Origin: Prorocentrum cordatum
Lineage: Eukaryota > Sar > Dinophyceae > Prorocentrales > Prorocentraceae
NCBI GenBank assembly: GCA_963575745.1
Contig: CAUYUJ010015954.1
Coordinates: forward strand, 82,573 to 114,286
Direction: 5' to 3'
DNA: 31,714 nucleotides
Below the pieces are notes generated by a model that did no database searches, had not been told where the DNA came from, and worked only from the letters and a program-made list of their open reading frames with translations. Positions 10,437 to 18,557 of this stretch are shown piece by piece; within the stretch, counting starts at the first letter, position 1, and each line of letters starts with the position of its first letter. Made by a program: the position numbers and the translations under genes.

Positions 10437-11680
10437 GCGGCGACGACGATGATCTCCGGAGCTCTTTTGGAACACGCCAGTACCTCGCCACACGCGCCAC
10501 ACCCACATCACCACACCACACCCACAGGGGGAGGGGGGGGGGAAGCATCGCGGCGCGGGGAGGGGGGGGGCCCGATGGCATCAGCATGAGGAGGGGGGGG
10601 CCATACCTGGGCCATACATACCCACTGCCCCAGGCCTGGCCCCTCCTCCTCCTCCTCCTCCTCCGACTCCGCCTCCGCCTCCGCCTAAAGATCTCGTCGC
10701 CCTAGATGAGGAAGGTCAGCTGGCTCAGGCGATCGCCATACCCGTCCATCAGCACCTTGCCTCCGCGCGCCAGGGTGCCGGGCCACGCGCCGTCCGTGTG
10801 CGGCCGGAAATAGTCCCCCGGCCCGTACCTGTAGCAGCGGAACTTGGCGTTGAGGCCGAGAGGGGGACAGAGGCCGACCTCTGGCAGGAGGTGGCTGCAG
10901 CGCTGGAACAGCTCCTCGGCGACCTCATCGGGAACGACGAGGTTGCAGTTCTCCATGTGCCGGAAGGAGTAGGGGAGAGACACGGCCGCATCTGTATGGT
11001 GGGCTTATTTCCCACCGCCACCACCAGAAGTAGGAGGGGGATGGGTCCTCCTCCTCCTCCTCCTCCTCCTCCTCCTCCTCTCCTTCCTCCTCCTCCCTCC
11101 CTCCTCCTCCTCCTCCTCCTCCTCATCCCCCCCTCCTTCTCCTCCTTCCTCCTCCTCCTCCTCCTCCTCCTCCTCCCCCCTCCTTCTCCCCTCCTCCTCC
11201 TCCTCTCCTCCTCCTCCTCCTCCTCCCTCTTTCCTCCTTATCCTCCTCCTCTCCCTCCTTCCTCCTCCTCCCTCCTCCCTCCTCCCTCCTCCGCCCTCCT
11301 CCTCCTCCTCACTCCTTCCTCCTCCTCCTCCTCCTCCTCCTCCTCCTCCTCCTCCTCCCCTTCGTCGTCGTCCTCCTCCTCCTCCTCCTCCTCCTCCTCC
11401 TCCTCCTCCTCCTCCACCTCCTCCCCCCTTCCAACTCATGGTGGTGGCGGTGGAAAACGGGCCCATCATCAGTATGGAAGCCGAGCCCGTCGAGCACCTC
11501 CACGAGCTCGAGGCACTCCCGCGGGCGGAGGAGGTCCAGGAGCTGGAAGCCGCCGGCCACCCCCGCTAACTCGCGCCGCGAGACCGCGGCGCCCTCGGGA
11601 GCCGTCGCCGCCGAGCCCAGGAGGAGAGGGAAGCCCGCAGGAGGCCACCGTGCACCACCGCCATGCCTGGCCAGGGGCAC
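9709..11680 (-). CDS. 2-oxoglutarate/Fe(II)-dependent oxygenase (prolyl 4-hydroxylase-like), three exons
   Basis: Exon 1 is 11468 to about 11680, exon 2 is 10705-10992 and exon 3 is 9709-9951, ending in TGA. The joined protein keeps one frame: exon 2 is exactly 96 codons and exon 3 is 80 codons plus stop. Exon 1 carries FQLLDLLRPRECLELVEVL, the N-terminal helix of such enzymes. Exon 2 has LNAKFRCYRYGPGDYF, then HTD (the HxD iron ligands) and GDRLSQLTFLI. Exon 3 has LLTEGYEGGSTRFF, then FPHG and SPLHEGE (distal iron His) and KYVIRTEVLY (Arg for 2-oxoglutarate). All expected catalytic residues are present. Such enzymes hydroxylate protein or small-molecule substrates; the substrate here is unknown. 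The 5' end is uncertain: no in-frame ATG is visible in exon 1, so an upstream exon is likely. Both introns are inverted-repeat elements without GT-AG ends. Confidence 0.9.
9952..10709 (-). mobile_element. Intron 2 of the oxygenase: introner-like insertion with GAC repeats
   Basis: The intron is bounded by inverted ends, AGGGCGGCGAGATC (9958-9971) and GATCTCGTCGCCCT (10690-10703), with one mismatch over 14 bases. Immediately outside lies GATGA on both sides (9952-9956 and 10705-10709), as in a target duplication. Removing the element plus one GATGA copy restores the open frame SQLTFLI-LLTEGYEGG. No placement of the junction gives GT-AG or any terminal AG. The interior holds a GAC repeat (about 10075-10450) and a CTC/CGC tract (about 10637-10688). 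Confidence 0.8.
10990..11477 (-). mobile_element. Intron 1 of the oxygenase: introner-like insertion with TCC repeats
   Basis: The inverted ends are 11000-11026 (TGGGCTTATTTCCCACCGCC and onward) and 11439-11465 (its complement, with four to five differences). Direct repeats of 10 bases flank them: ATCTGTATGG (10990-10999) and ATCAGTATGG (11468-11477), one mismatch. Removal restores the frame GLGFHT-DAAVSLPYS. With the junction in the repeat, the minus-strand intron can start AT and end AG. The interior is a long TCC tract (about 11046-11430). The ends match those of the element at 6835-6996. Confidence 0.85.
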
Positions 11681-11728
11681 CCCGGGCCCTGGGCAGAGGG
11701 GCGTTCCTGGCCTCGGCCGGTAGAGTTA

Positions 11729-11907
11729 AGTCAGGCCTGTCCCCCTACAGGGGGATCTTCTACGAAAAATGAAAAATACCTCCAAAAATAATCAAAGAAT
11801 AATCCAAAAATAGTCTGGGGGCTATTTTTTGTGCATTTTGTTGCCTTTTTGGGGCATTTTTGGGGGTATGTTCTATTTTTCGTCGAACATCCCCCTGCAG
11901 AGGGCCT
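11729..11907. mobile_element. TA-flanked foldback MITE, copy 1 (right end worn)
   Basis: It begins AGTCAGGCCTGTCCCCCTAC after TA (11727-11728) and carries CTACAGGGGGATCTTCTACG, then GAAAAATGAAAAATACCTCC. The right part mirrors this with TTTTTGGGGGTATGTTCTAT and TTTTTCGTCGAACATCCCCC. The AT-rich core contains AGTCTGGGGGCTATT. It matches copies at 26427-26610 and 27262-27450. The right terminal bases are degraded (GCAGAGGGCCTCGG), so the TA duplication is seen on the left only. No protein is encoded. Confidence 0.8.
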
Positions 11908-11934
11908 CGGCGCGGAGGCCGCTGGGCGTCGAAG

Positions 11935-12076
11935 CAGATAGGGCCGGGCCGGAGGCCCGCGCCACACCGCCGACGCATCGGCGGTGCGCCCTCGACGGCG
12001 AGATGGAGGCGAGCGGGCTCCAGACCGCGCCGCATCGCCGATGCATCGGCGGCGCGGGGCGATCCTCCGGCCCCGT
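11935..12076. repeat. GCATCGGCGATGC-type palindromic segment
   Basis: Several near-palindromes occur, including GCCGCATCGCCGATGCATCG (about 12020-12039) and CCGACGCATCGGCGG (about 11971). The stretch GCGCCGCATCGCCGATGCA followed by GCGATCCTCCGGCCCC resembles the end of the inverted-repeat element at 27728-27935, suggesting a fragment of that family. Confidence 0.5.
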
Positions 12077-12285
12077 CCCCAGACCCCCTCGGGTCGAAAA
12101 AAAAATCACGACAAGGGGTTTTTCGCCATTTTCGGCCCCTGGGGGCCCTCACCGGGCCTCGGGACCGTCAAAAAACGACTCAGGATGAAAAACCGGTCCC
12201 GGGGAAGGGGTCCGGACCTCTGGGAGCCGCGTCATGAAAAAATCATGACGTCGGTGGTCTGGGTCTGCTCCTGCCCCCGCTGGGA
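12077..12285 (+). repeat. Dispersed TTTTCGCCATTTTCGG repeat, copy 1
   Basis: The unit runs from CCCAGACCCCCTCG through AAAAATCACGA, TTTTCGCCATTTTCGGCC, CTGGGGGCCCT, GTCAAAAAACGACTCAGGAT and CCGGTCCCGGGG to TCATGACGTCGG. Related copies lie at about 14572-14945, 29380-29565 and 29800-29970. No coding function is apparent. Confidence 0.75.
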
Positions 12286-12738
12286 GGCCTGGGAGCAGAG
12301 AGGCCCTCTTGGTCTCCCCCCCCCCTGGCAGGCGACAGCGGCGCAGCGCACCGCCCCGGGGGTCAGGGCCAAGAAGAAGCCGATACAGTCGGACCTGGGC
12401 CACGAGAACCTCCCTCACAAGAGCACGAGACCCGCCGCCGGTCAAGACACAGAGAAGCTCTGAGGGCACACCCTGCCCAGGATGTACGAGAGCGTCCAAC
12501 AAAAGCACGGAGAACACTGGGGCACACTCCCCGAAGCGACCTATAGATCTTAGACCTCGGCCCGGCGGTGCCAGAACCACATCGGCCCGGGAACAAGCCG
12601 GGGGCCCTCGTGGATCGGGCGGCTCTGGAGGCTGCATGGCGGGGACGCCGCGGTAGCCCCAGACCCCCGACGCCATGACTTTTTTGTTCATGACGTCGGC
12701 CCCCAGGAGGTCTCGACCCATTTCCCAGGACCGTTTTT
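12186..12738. mobile_element. Long foldback element, about 80-bp arms
   Basis: The left arm (12186-12263: GAAAAACCGGTCCCGGGGAA to CATGACGTCGGTGGTCTGGG) is the inverse of the right arm (about 12655-12738, whose complement reads AAAAAACGGTCCTGGGAAAT to the CGTCGGGGGTCTGGGG motif), with scattered mismatches. The 390-base interior has no recognised gene; open frames there are not domain-like. The arms are copies of the right half of the dispersed TTTTCGCCATTTTCGG repeat placed head to head. Confidence 0.65.
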
Positions 12739-12739
12739 T

Positions 12740-13075
12740 ACGACGACATGGGAGCCAAGGAGCTTCGCAGTGTGAATGTACACGTCGTTCACTTCTGATC
12801 GTGCCCATTTCTACTTGTGCTCGTCTCTACTTGTTCCTGGCCCCTCAGTGGCCAGGAAGAGGCCCAGGATAGAAGAATTATAAATGAAAGGATCTTGGCC
12901 CCCCCAAACAAATCAAAGACCACGAATAGTTAAAACATATCCTGGCAAAGCAACCTAACAGCGATGTGTAGGAACATTTCTGGAAGCATTCCCCTTAAGA
13001 TTCAGATGAGGATCCAGCTGTAGAATTCTGCTGTTCTCGCAGTCGTAGTCGCATTCGCGATGACAGTCGCAGAGG
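12740..13075. other. Lower-GC spacer, nothing recognised
   Basis: The stretch has ordinary composition compared with its surroundings, no long ORF and no repeat match that I could find in this window. It ends at the start of the GCCTCA satellite. Confidence 0.3.
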
Positions 13076-14114
13076 CATCGGCAGTCGCAGTCACAGCCTC
13101 AGCCTCAGCCTGCCTCAGCCTCAGCCTCAGCCTGCCTCAGCCTCAGCCTGCCTCAGCCTCAGCCTCAGCCTGCTTCAGCCTCAGCCTCAGTCTGCCTTCA
13201 GCCTCGGCCTCAGCCTCAGCCTGCCTCAGCCTCAGCCTGCATCAGCCTCAGCCTCAGCCTCAGCCTGCCTCAGCATCAGCCTGCCTCAGCCTCAGCCTCA
13301 GCCTGCCTCAGCCTCAGCCTCAGCCTGCTTCAGCCTCAGCCTCAGTCTGCCGTCGGCCTCGGCCTCAGCCTGCATCAGCCTCAGCCTCAGCCTGCATCAG
13401 CCTCAGCCTCAGCCTCAGCCTGCCTCAGCATCAGCCTGCCTCAGCCTCAGCCTCAGCCTCAGCCTCAGCCTGCCTCAGCCTCAGCCAGCTTCAGCCTCAG
13501 CCTCAGTCTGCCTTCAGCCTCGGCCTCAGCCTCAGCCTGCCTCAGCCTCAGCCTGCATCAGCCAGCCTCAGCCTCAGCCTCAGCCTGCCTCAGCATCAGC
13601 CTGCCTCAGCCTCAGCCTCAGCCTGCCTCAGCCTCAGCCTCAGCCTGCTTCAGCCTCAGCCTCAGTCTGCCTTCAGCCTCCGCCTCAGCCTCAGCCTGCC
13701 GCAGCCTCAGCCTGCATCAGCCTCAGCCTTAGCCTCAGCCTGCCTCAGCCTCAGCCGGCATCAGCCTCAGCCTCAGCCTGCCTCAGCCTCAGCCTCAGCC
13801 TGCTTCAGCCTCAGCCTCAGTCTGCCTTCAGCCTCGGCCTCAGCCTCAGCCTGCCTCAGCCTCAGCCTCAGCCTGCCTCAGCCTCAGCCTCAGCCTGCTT
13901 CAGCCTCGGCCTCAGTCTGCCTTCAGCCTCGGCCTCAGCCTCAGCCTGCCTCAGCCTCAGCCTGCATCAGCCTCAGCCTCAGCCTCAGCCTGACTCAGCA
14001 TCAGCCTGCCTCAGCCTCAGCCTCAGCCTGCCTCAGCCTCAGCCTCAGCCTCAGCCTCAGCCTCAGCCTGCTTCAGCCTCAGCCTCAGTCTGCCTTCAGC
14101 CTCAGCCTCAGCCT
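13076..14114 (+). repeat. GCCTCA satellite with higher-order structure
   Basis: About 1 kb is built from the hexamer AGCCTC, interrupted by TGCCTC, TGCATC and TGCTTC variants. A marker variant TGCTTCAGCCTCAGCCTCAG recurs at 13171, 13326, about 13487, 13646, 13801, 13896 and 14069. This gives a higher-order unit usually of 155-161 bases, with one shorter (95) and one longer (about 173) step. The Ser/Leu-rich open frame across it is a by-product of the hexamer. The array ends at the sequencing gap, so its true length is unknown. Confidence 0.9.
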
Positions 14115-14214
14115 NNNNNNNNNNNNNNNNNNNNNNNNNNNNNNNNNNNNNNNNNNNNNNNNNNNNNNNNNNNNNNNNNNNNNNNNNNNNNNNNNNNNNN
14201 NNNNNNNNNNNNNN
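14115..14214. other. Assembly gap (100 N)
   Basis: Exactly 100 N characters interrupt the satellite, the usual placeholder for a gap of unknown size. What lies on the right (from 14215) need not be directly adjacent in the genome. Confidence 0.98.
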
Positions 14215-14400
14215 ACCCCCCGATGGACGGCCCCGGCCAGACACGGCCCGCGTGGTGCGCCGGGCGCGCCCCTGCGGCGGCAGGCCTCGCGAGCGGCCAC
14301 GTCCGGCCCCAGCGCCCACAGCGGCAGGTCGCCCCGCTCCTGCGGGGGGGCAGCGACGGGCTCGAGCGCCCTCGGGCCACGGAGAAAAAAACACGGCGGG

Positions 14401-14577
14401 CCTCCTCCTCCTCCTCCTCTTCCTCCTCCTCCTCCTCCTCCTTCGCCTTCTTCTCCTCCTCCTCCTCCTCACTCCTCGTCCTCCTTTACAACCTTCCTCC
14501 TCCTCCTCCACCTCCTTCTTCTCTTCCTCCTCCTCCTCCTCCTCCTCCTCCTCCTCCTCCTCCTCCTCCTCCTCCTG
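14401..14577 (+). repeat. TCC simple repeat
   Basis: A TCC/CTC tract with a few TTC interruptions and a non-repeat island near 14480-14495 directly precedes the 71-74-bp tandem repeat. Confidence 0.85.
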
Positions 14578-14945
14578 GTTTCGCTATTTTGCGGCCTCCG
14601 GGGGCCCTGGCCCAGACGCCGTGGGGTCATAGAAAATCACGGCGGGAGGCTTTTCGCCATTTTCGGCCTCTGGGGGCCCTGGCCCAGACCCTCTCGGGCA
14701 ATGAGCAAATCACGGCGGGAGGTGTTTCACCATTTGCGGCCTCTGGGGGCCCTGGGCCAGACCCTCTCGGGCCATGGAAACATCACGACGGGAGGTGTTT
14801 CGCTATTTTCATCCTCTGGGGGCGTTTCCCGGGCTTCGGGACAGGCAAAAACTGGCTCGGGATGAGAAACCGGTCCTGGGGAATGGGTCGAGACCTCTTG
14901 GGGGTCGACGCTGTGAAAAAAACATGACGTCGGGGATCTGAGGGG
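14572..14945 (+). repeat. 71-74-bp tandem repeat ending in dispersed repeat copy 2
   Basis: The block CCTCTGGGGGCCCTGGCCCA starts or aligns at 14595, 14666, 14740 and 14813, so four units of 71, 74 and 73 bases follow one another. Each contains TCACGRCGGGAGG and TTTCRCYATTT. The last unit continues into the CTGGCTCGGGATGAGAAACC and ACATGACGTCGGGG segment shared with the copies at 12077 and 29380. Only this locus has amplified the left part in tandem. Confidence 0.75.
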
Positions 14946-15044
14946 GGGACTGGCTCAGGGGGGGAACATCGACCTCGAATCGGCGATACATCGCCGATAT
15001 ATCGGCCAGAGGGCCCGATAGCGAATTCGCACGCTCCTGAGCGG
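14946..15044. repeat. Short palindromic segment
   Basis: ATCGGCGATACATCGCCGAT followed by ATATCGGCC (about 14979-15007) forms an inverted repeat next to the second copy of the dispersed repeat. Confidence 0.4.
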
Positions 15045-15285
15045 GATGGGCTATCGGGCCTTTATCGGCGATGAATGGGCGTTTGGGGGTCGATGCGTTC
15101 CCCCCTGAGCCTATATCCCTCCTGACGGTGCCCCGATCGTCGTATGGCTTTCAGGTCCTATAGCTCGGCTCTCCCTGGCGGCCGCTCGGGACGATCCTGC
15201 TACACCCCCGGAACGCCCTCGGCGAGGCGCAGTTGCTGGAGCGCAGCCCCAGGCTCTAGGAGACCGCCGAGCTCCGACGACAGCG
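15045..15285 (+). repeat. Dispersed repeat, second copy
   Basis: This is homologous to 6424-6652 from GGGCTATCGGGCC through GATGAATGGGCGTTTGGGGG, CCCCTGAGCCTATATCCCTC and GGAACGCCCTCGGCGAGGCG to CCGCCGAGCTCCGACGA. It has point differences and small insertions and deletions, and no tandem second half here. Confidence 0.7.
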
Positions 15286-15364
15286 CCCGAAGACCTCCGA
15301 CCTCGAAGCTCGAGGCGCCCGCCCCCCCGCCCGTGCCAGCGGCCAGAACCACATACCAGACACA

Positions 15365-15905
15365 GCCACCTGAGGCGTCCTGGAGCCTCTCCTGGAGCCT
15401 CCTGGGGCCTCCTGGAGCATCCTGGGGCCTCCTGGGATTTCCTGAGGCCTCCTGGGACTCGTGGGGCCTCCTGAGGTCTCCAGGCGCCTCCTGGGGCCTC
15501 TTGATGCCTCTTGGCACCTCCTGGGGCCTCCTGGGGCCTCCTGGGGCCTCCTGGAGCCCTCTGGGGCCTCCTGGGATTTCCTGAGGCCTCCTGGGACTCG
15601 TGGGGCCTCCTGAGGTCTCCTGGCGCCTCCTGTGGCCTCCTGATGCCTCTTGGCACCTCCTGGGGCCTCCTGGGCCCTCCTCGCGCCTCCTGGAGCCTCC
15701 TGGGTCCTCCTGTGACCTCCTGGGGCCTCCTGGGGCTTCCTGAGGCCACTCTGTGGCCTCCTCGGAACTCTTGTGGTTTTGTGGAAACTCTTGGGGCCTC
15801 CCGGGGTTTCCTGAAGCCCTCTTGGAGCTTCCTGGAGCCCTTCTGCGGCCTCCTGGAACCTTCTGTGATTTCGTGGGACCTCATGGAGCCTCCTGGGAAC
15901 CTCTC
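15365..15905 (+). repeat. CCTCCTGGGG minisatellite
   Basis: The stretch is made of 9-15-base units around GGCCTCCTGG. A larger block beginning CCTGGGATTTCCTGAGGCCT recurs at 15431 and 15570, giving a 139-base higher-order step. The long Pro/Arg/Glu-rich open frame on the minus strand (to 15111) is explained by the repeat and shows no domain. Confidence 0.85.
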
Positions 15906-15929
15906 GCCCCAGAACTTATGGATTTTGTC

Positions 15930-16110
15930 TACGTATGTCTGTGTATCTATATATAGTGCATATATACATACATATATATATAATATATAACTATATATAT
16001 AAATATATTGTATACAAACATATATGTCACTCGTAACTCGTATACAAACATATATGTATACACATATAACTACTACCAATGTATATACTTGTACACACAT
16101 ATACACACGC
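15930..16110 (+). repeat. AT-rich (TATA)n tract
   Basis: TATATATA runs are mixed with CGTATACAAACATATATGT units (near 16009 and 16038) and CACACATATACACAC. It contrasts sharply with the GC-rich surroundings. Confidence 0.85.
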
Positions 16111-16159
16111 CCGCGCGTGGACACGCATTCGAGCAAGCACCCCAAATTCGAGGGGGGTA

Positions 16160-16795
16160 CGGGGGGACATGCTCGGGGGAAATAGTGAGGGCTGCATTTT
16201 TGTTGCAGCTTACCCCGCCGCTGCCAAAATTACGTTCACGTGCACCTCTTCTTGGTTGAGAGGTCGAATACTGCCGCGCGCACCCCTGGGCGCGTTGCAT
16301 CCCGGATGCACCGGAATACATGTCCCTGGTGCTCTGTAGGACCGCGACGCGGCATCCGCCGCGTCGGCGCCCGAGGCCCAATGCCCTCAAAATGCGCCTG
16401 CGCGCTCTGTACATGCGCAGACCAGCTGTCTTTCCCGAACAGCTGGGTCGAAGCGACACAAAGGGTCGCATGTCCGCATGTTTCACTCGGACAGTCGTGC
16501 GACCCCCGAGAGCCCGGCGCGCGAGCGCCAGCTCCATGGCGCCCCGGGTCCGAAGCTGAGCGCCAAGCATCTGCTGGCTCACATGAATGATCTGCCTGAA
16601 ATCAGAATTCAGGGTGGCGTGCACCTGCTCATTCCTTGTTGTTCCGGTAGCGAGCAAAGCGTTGGCGCCGGCCGTCAGTCGGGAACGGTACCTCACATGG
16701 TTGAAATACCATTCAACCTTACTCGGTCGACACGCCGCCACCAGCTGCTCGCGGAACGTGACCTTGTCATACTTCGTGTCCAGGCGGTCCCAGAC
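16160..16795 (-). pseudogene. Transposase-like gene fragment
   Basis: The minus frame contains VWDRLDTKYDKVTF, WYFNHVRYRSRL and TGTTRNEQVHATLNSDF, followed by QQMLGAQLRTRGAMELALARR. The pattern G-T-T-R-N-E-x-x-H-x-x-L-N resembles C-terminal segments of DDE-type transposase-like proteins common in dinoflagellate genomes. This is recognition only. The frame is open upstream to about 16795, where a short inverted repeat intervenes, and downstream it runs into low-complexity and AT-rich DNA. No ATG-to-stop gene of full length can be drawn. A possible upstream piece (KKAMILKAAKDVWAHVDMDV) lies at about 17070-17000 before a stop at about 16919. It could also be a fragment of an unknown host gene. 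Confidence 0.4.
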
Positions 16796-16802
16796 GGCAC
16801 GG

Positions 16803-16908
16803 GAACCCCAGAGCTGGGCAGCGCACGTTGCCCTGGCACGTGTAAACCTGCCACCCCAGAGCTGGGCAGCGCAGCGAACGCAGCGCCGCGCTGCCCAACT
16901 CGGGTGCG
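16803..16908. repeat. Short inverted-repeat insertion with internal copy
   Basis: CCCCAGAGCTGGGCAGCGCA occurs at 16803 and again at about 16852. An inverted, slightly changed form, GCGCTGCCCAACTCGGG, ends the segment at about 16908. The element sits between two pieces of the transposase-like coding sequence and may be an intron-like insertion. No clear target duplication was found. Confidence 0.45.
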
Positions 16909-17254
16909 GAAGGAATCTTAATCACACTTTGGATCGTTGTCGGCCTCGCAGCGGCGCGGTCGCCACTCGAGGGACGCAGCGGAGAACACATCCATGTCCA
17001 CATGCGCCCACACATCCTTGGCCGCTTTCAAAATCATGGCCTTTTTCCCAGGGTTGTCCACGATAGCCTTACGGGCGGCCAAGAACTGCAACAGCGGGAC
17101 TGTGCACCCAGGACTTGGGAAGCGCAGAGCAATGCCGACAAAGACGTGGCGAACGCGCACACAAGAAGTAGCACAGCCGAAATGGCTGCTGATAAACACA
17201 ACGATTTCGAATTATGTTACGCAATACAATGTAATGCCATGAGTAAGCATTATA

Positions 17255-17511
17255 ATGAAGATGATGATGATGATGACGATGAATAGTATGTTGTTGATGC
17301 TAATGATGATGATGATGATGATGATGACGACGATGATAAGGATGATGCTGACGATTATGACGATGACAATGGTGGTGATGACGATGTTGGTGGTGATGAT
17401 GATGAGGAGGAGGCGGAGGGGAAAAGTAGACAGGTAAGGCAGGAGGAGGAGGGAGAGAGAGAGAGAGAGAGAGAAACAAAAAAAAAAAAAAAAGAGAGAG
17501 AGAGACAGCCC
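17255..17511 (+). repeat. GAT repeat followed by GA and poly-A tract
   Basis: GATGAT units with GAC variants (about 17256-17405) are followed by GGAGG units, then (GA)n (about 17453-17475), a run of A, and again (GA)n to about 17505. Confidence 0.85.
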
Positions 17512-17599
17512 GTATAGGTGTCATGCACCTGCAGCCTTTCGCCGGGCTGTGGAAAACACGATGTCGCCGTCAAAGGGCGGTGCATGAGTTCCTCTCCCT

Positions 17600-17760
17600 C
17601 CGACTCCTTTTCCTCCTCCTCCTCCTCCTCCTCCTCCTCCTCCTCCTCCTCTTGCTCCTACCCTCTTACTCATCCTCCTGAGGAGGGGGGGGATGGAGGG
17701 AGGAAGGAAAGAGAACGGATGGGGGGAGGGCGAATGAGATCGGAGGGAGGAGGAGGTTGA
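17600..17760 (+). repeat. TCC tract and GGA-rich flank
   Basis: TCC units fill about 17606-17652. After a short spacer the strand becomes GGA/GGGA-rich (17680-17757), so the two parts are roughly complementary and could fold back on each other. Confidence 0.6.
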
Positions 17761-17888
17761 TTGGAGAAGGTGGGGAGAACCTGTAAACCGTGCGTCACGA
17801 AATCCAGAATCCACCAGCAAATCCAGGGCGGCGAGGTTTTGCGCAGACGTCGCTTTTTTTATGGAAAAACGACTTTTGCGAAAAATCT

Positions 17889-18092
17889 ATGCAACACCCA
17901 TCCAGCGCCTCTCACCCTGCTGCGGCAAAGAGAGACAGGAAACAGGACAGACAAGGGGCGATGGGCGAGATGAGACGATCAACCAACTGTCCATTCACAA
18001 TCTTTTCCAGAGCAGCTCGCTGCGCAAACTGAAAAGGTGCTTTGAAGACTGTGGTCCAGCACGCGTGCGCTTACCCCGTCTTTGCCAACCCC
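17889..18092 (-). repeat. Split direct repeat B2 (3' terminus)
   Basis: The segment is identical, as far as I can read, to 18238-18441 at a fixed offset of 349. It is the outer copy, and genomic flank begins left of 17889. An 18-base spacer (18093-18110) separates it from A2. Confidence 0.92.
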
Positions 18093-18110
18093 TAGGGCTG
18101 GGAGGGTGGG

Positions 18111-18240
18111 CGCCAGAACTCCTTGAGCCGCAGGGGCCGCGGGAGACACAGGCAAGGCACAGGGGCCCCGAGGACCTTCACTATCTCCCGCTCTGAGAGG
18201 CTCCTTGAGGTGTCGCAGAAACGTTTATAAACCAAGCATG
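18111..18240 (-). repeat. Split direct repeat A2 (internal copy)
   Basis: It is identical to 24647-24776 over 130 bases, from CGCCAGAACTCCTTGAGCCG to TTTATAAACCAAGCATG. It joins B1 directly at the CAT/ATG triplet (18238-18240). Confidence 0.93.
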
Positions 18241-18441
18241 CAACACCCATCCAGCGCCTCTCACCCTGCTGCGGCAAAGAGAGACAGGAAACAGGACAGA
18301 CAAGGGGCGATGGGCGAGATGAGACGATCAACCAACTGTCCATTCACAATCTTTTCCAGAGCAGCTCGCTGCGCAAACTGAAAAGGTGCTTTGAAGACTG
18401 TGGTCCAGCACGCGTGCGCTTACCCCGTCTTTGCCAACCCC
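18241..18441 (-). repeat. Split direct repeat B1 (internal copy)
   Basis: This copy of B follows the recombinase ORF after a short 3' spacer (18442-18557). Its sequence, from CAACACCCATCCAGCGCCTC to TTTGCCAACCCC, matches B2. Confidence 0.92.
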
Positions 18442-18557
18442 ATACCAACAAGACCCACACTTGTACCATGGCAGGCCTGTCGGGGCGGGTCGGGAGGGGC
18501 GAAGCACGACAGTCTGCAACTAAAAGAAAGAAACTAGAACGGGCAGGAAGGCTTACA

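Noticed and set aside
12120-14660. Further spliced-leader relics in CGCCATTTTCGG segments
   Set aside because: Only CCATTTT is shared with the leader; the flanking bases belong to the dispersed repeat family.
13060-14865. 600-residue Ser/Leu/Pro/Gln ORF
   Set aside because: It is produced by the AGCCTC hexamer and crosses the N gap.
15111-16145. Minus-strand Arg/Pro/Glu-rich ORF resembling a collagen-like repeat protein
   Set aside because: Explained by the CCTCCTGGGG minisatellite and an AT-rich tract; no domain and irregular units.
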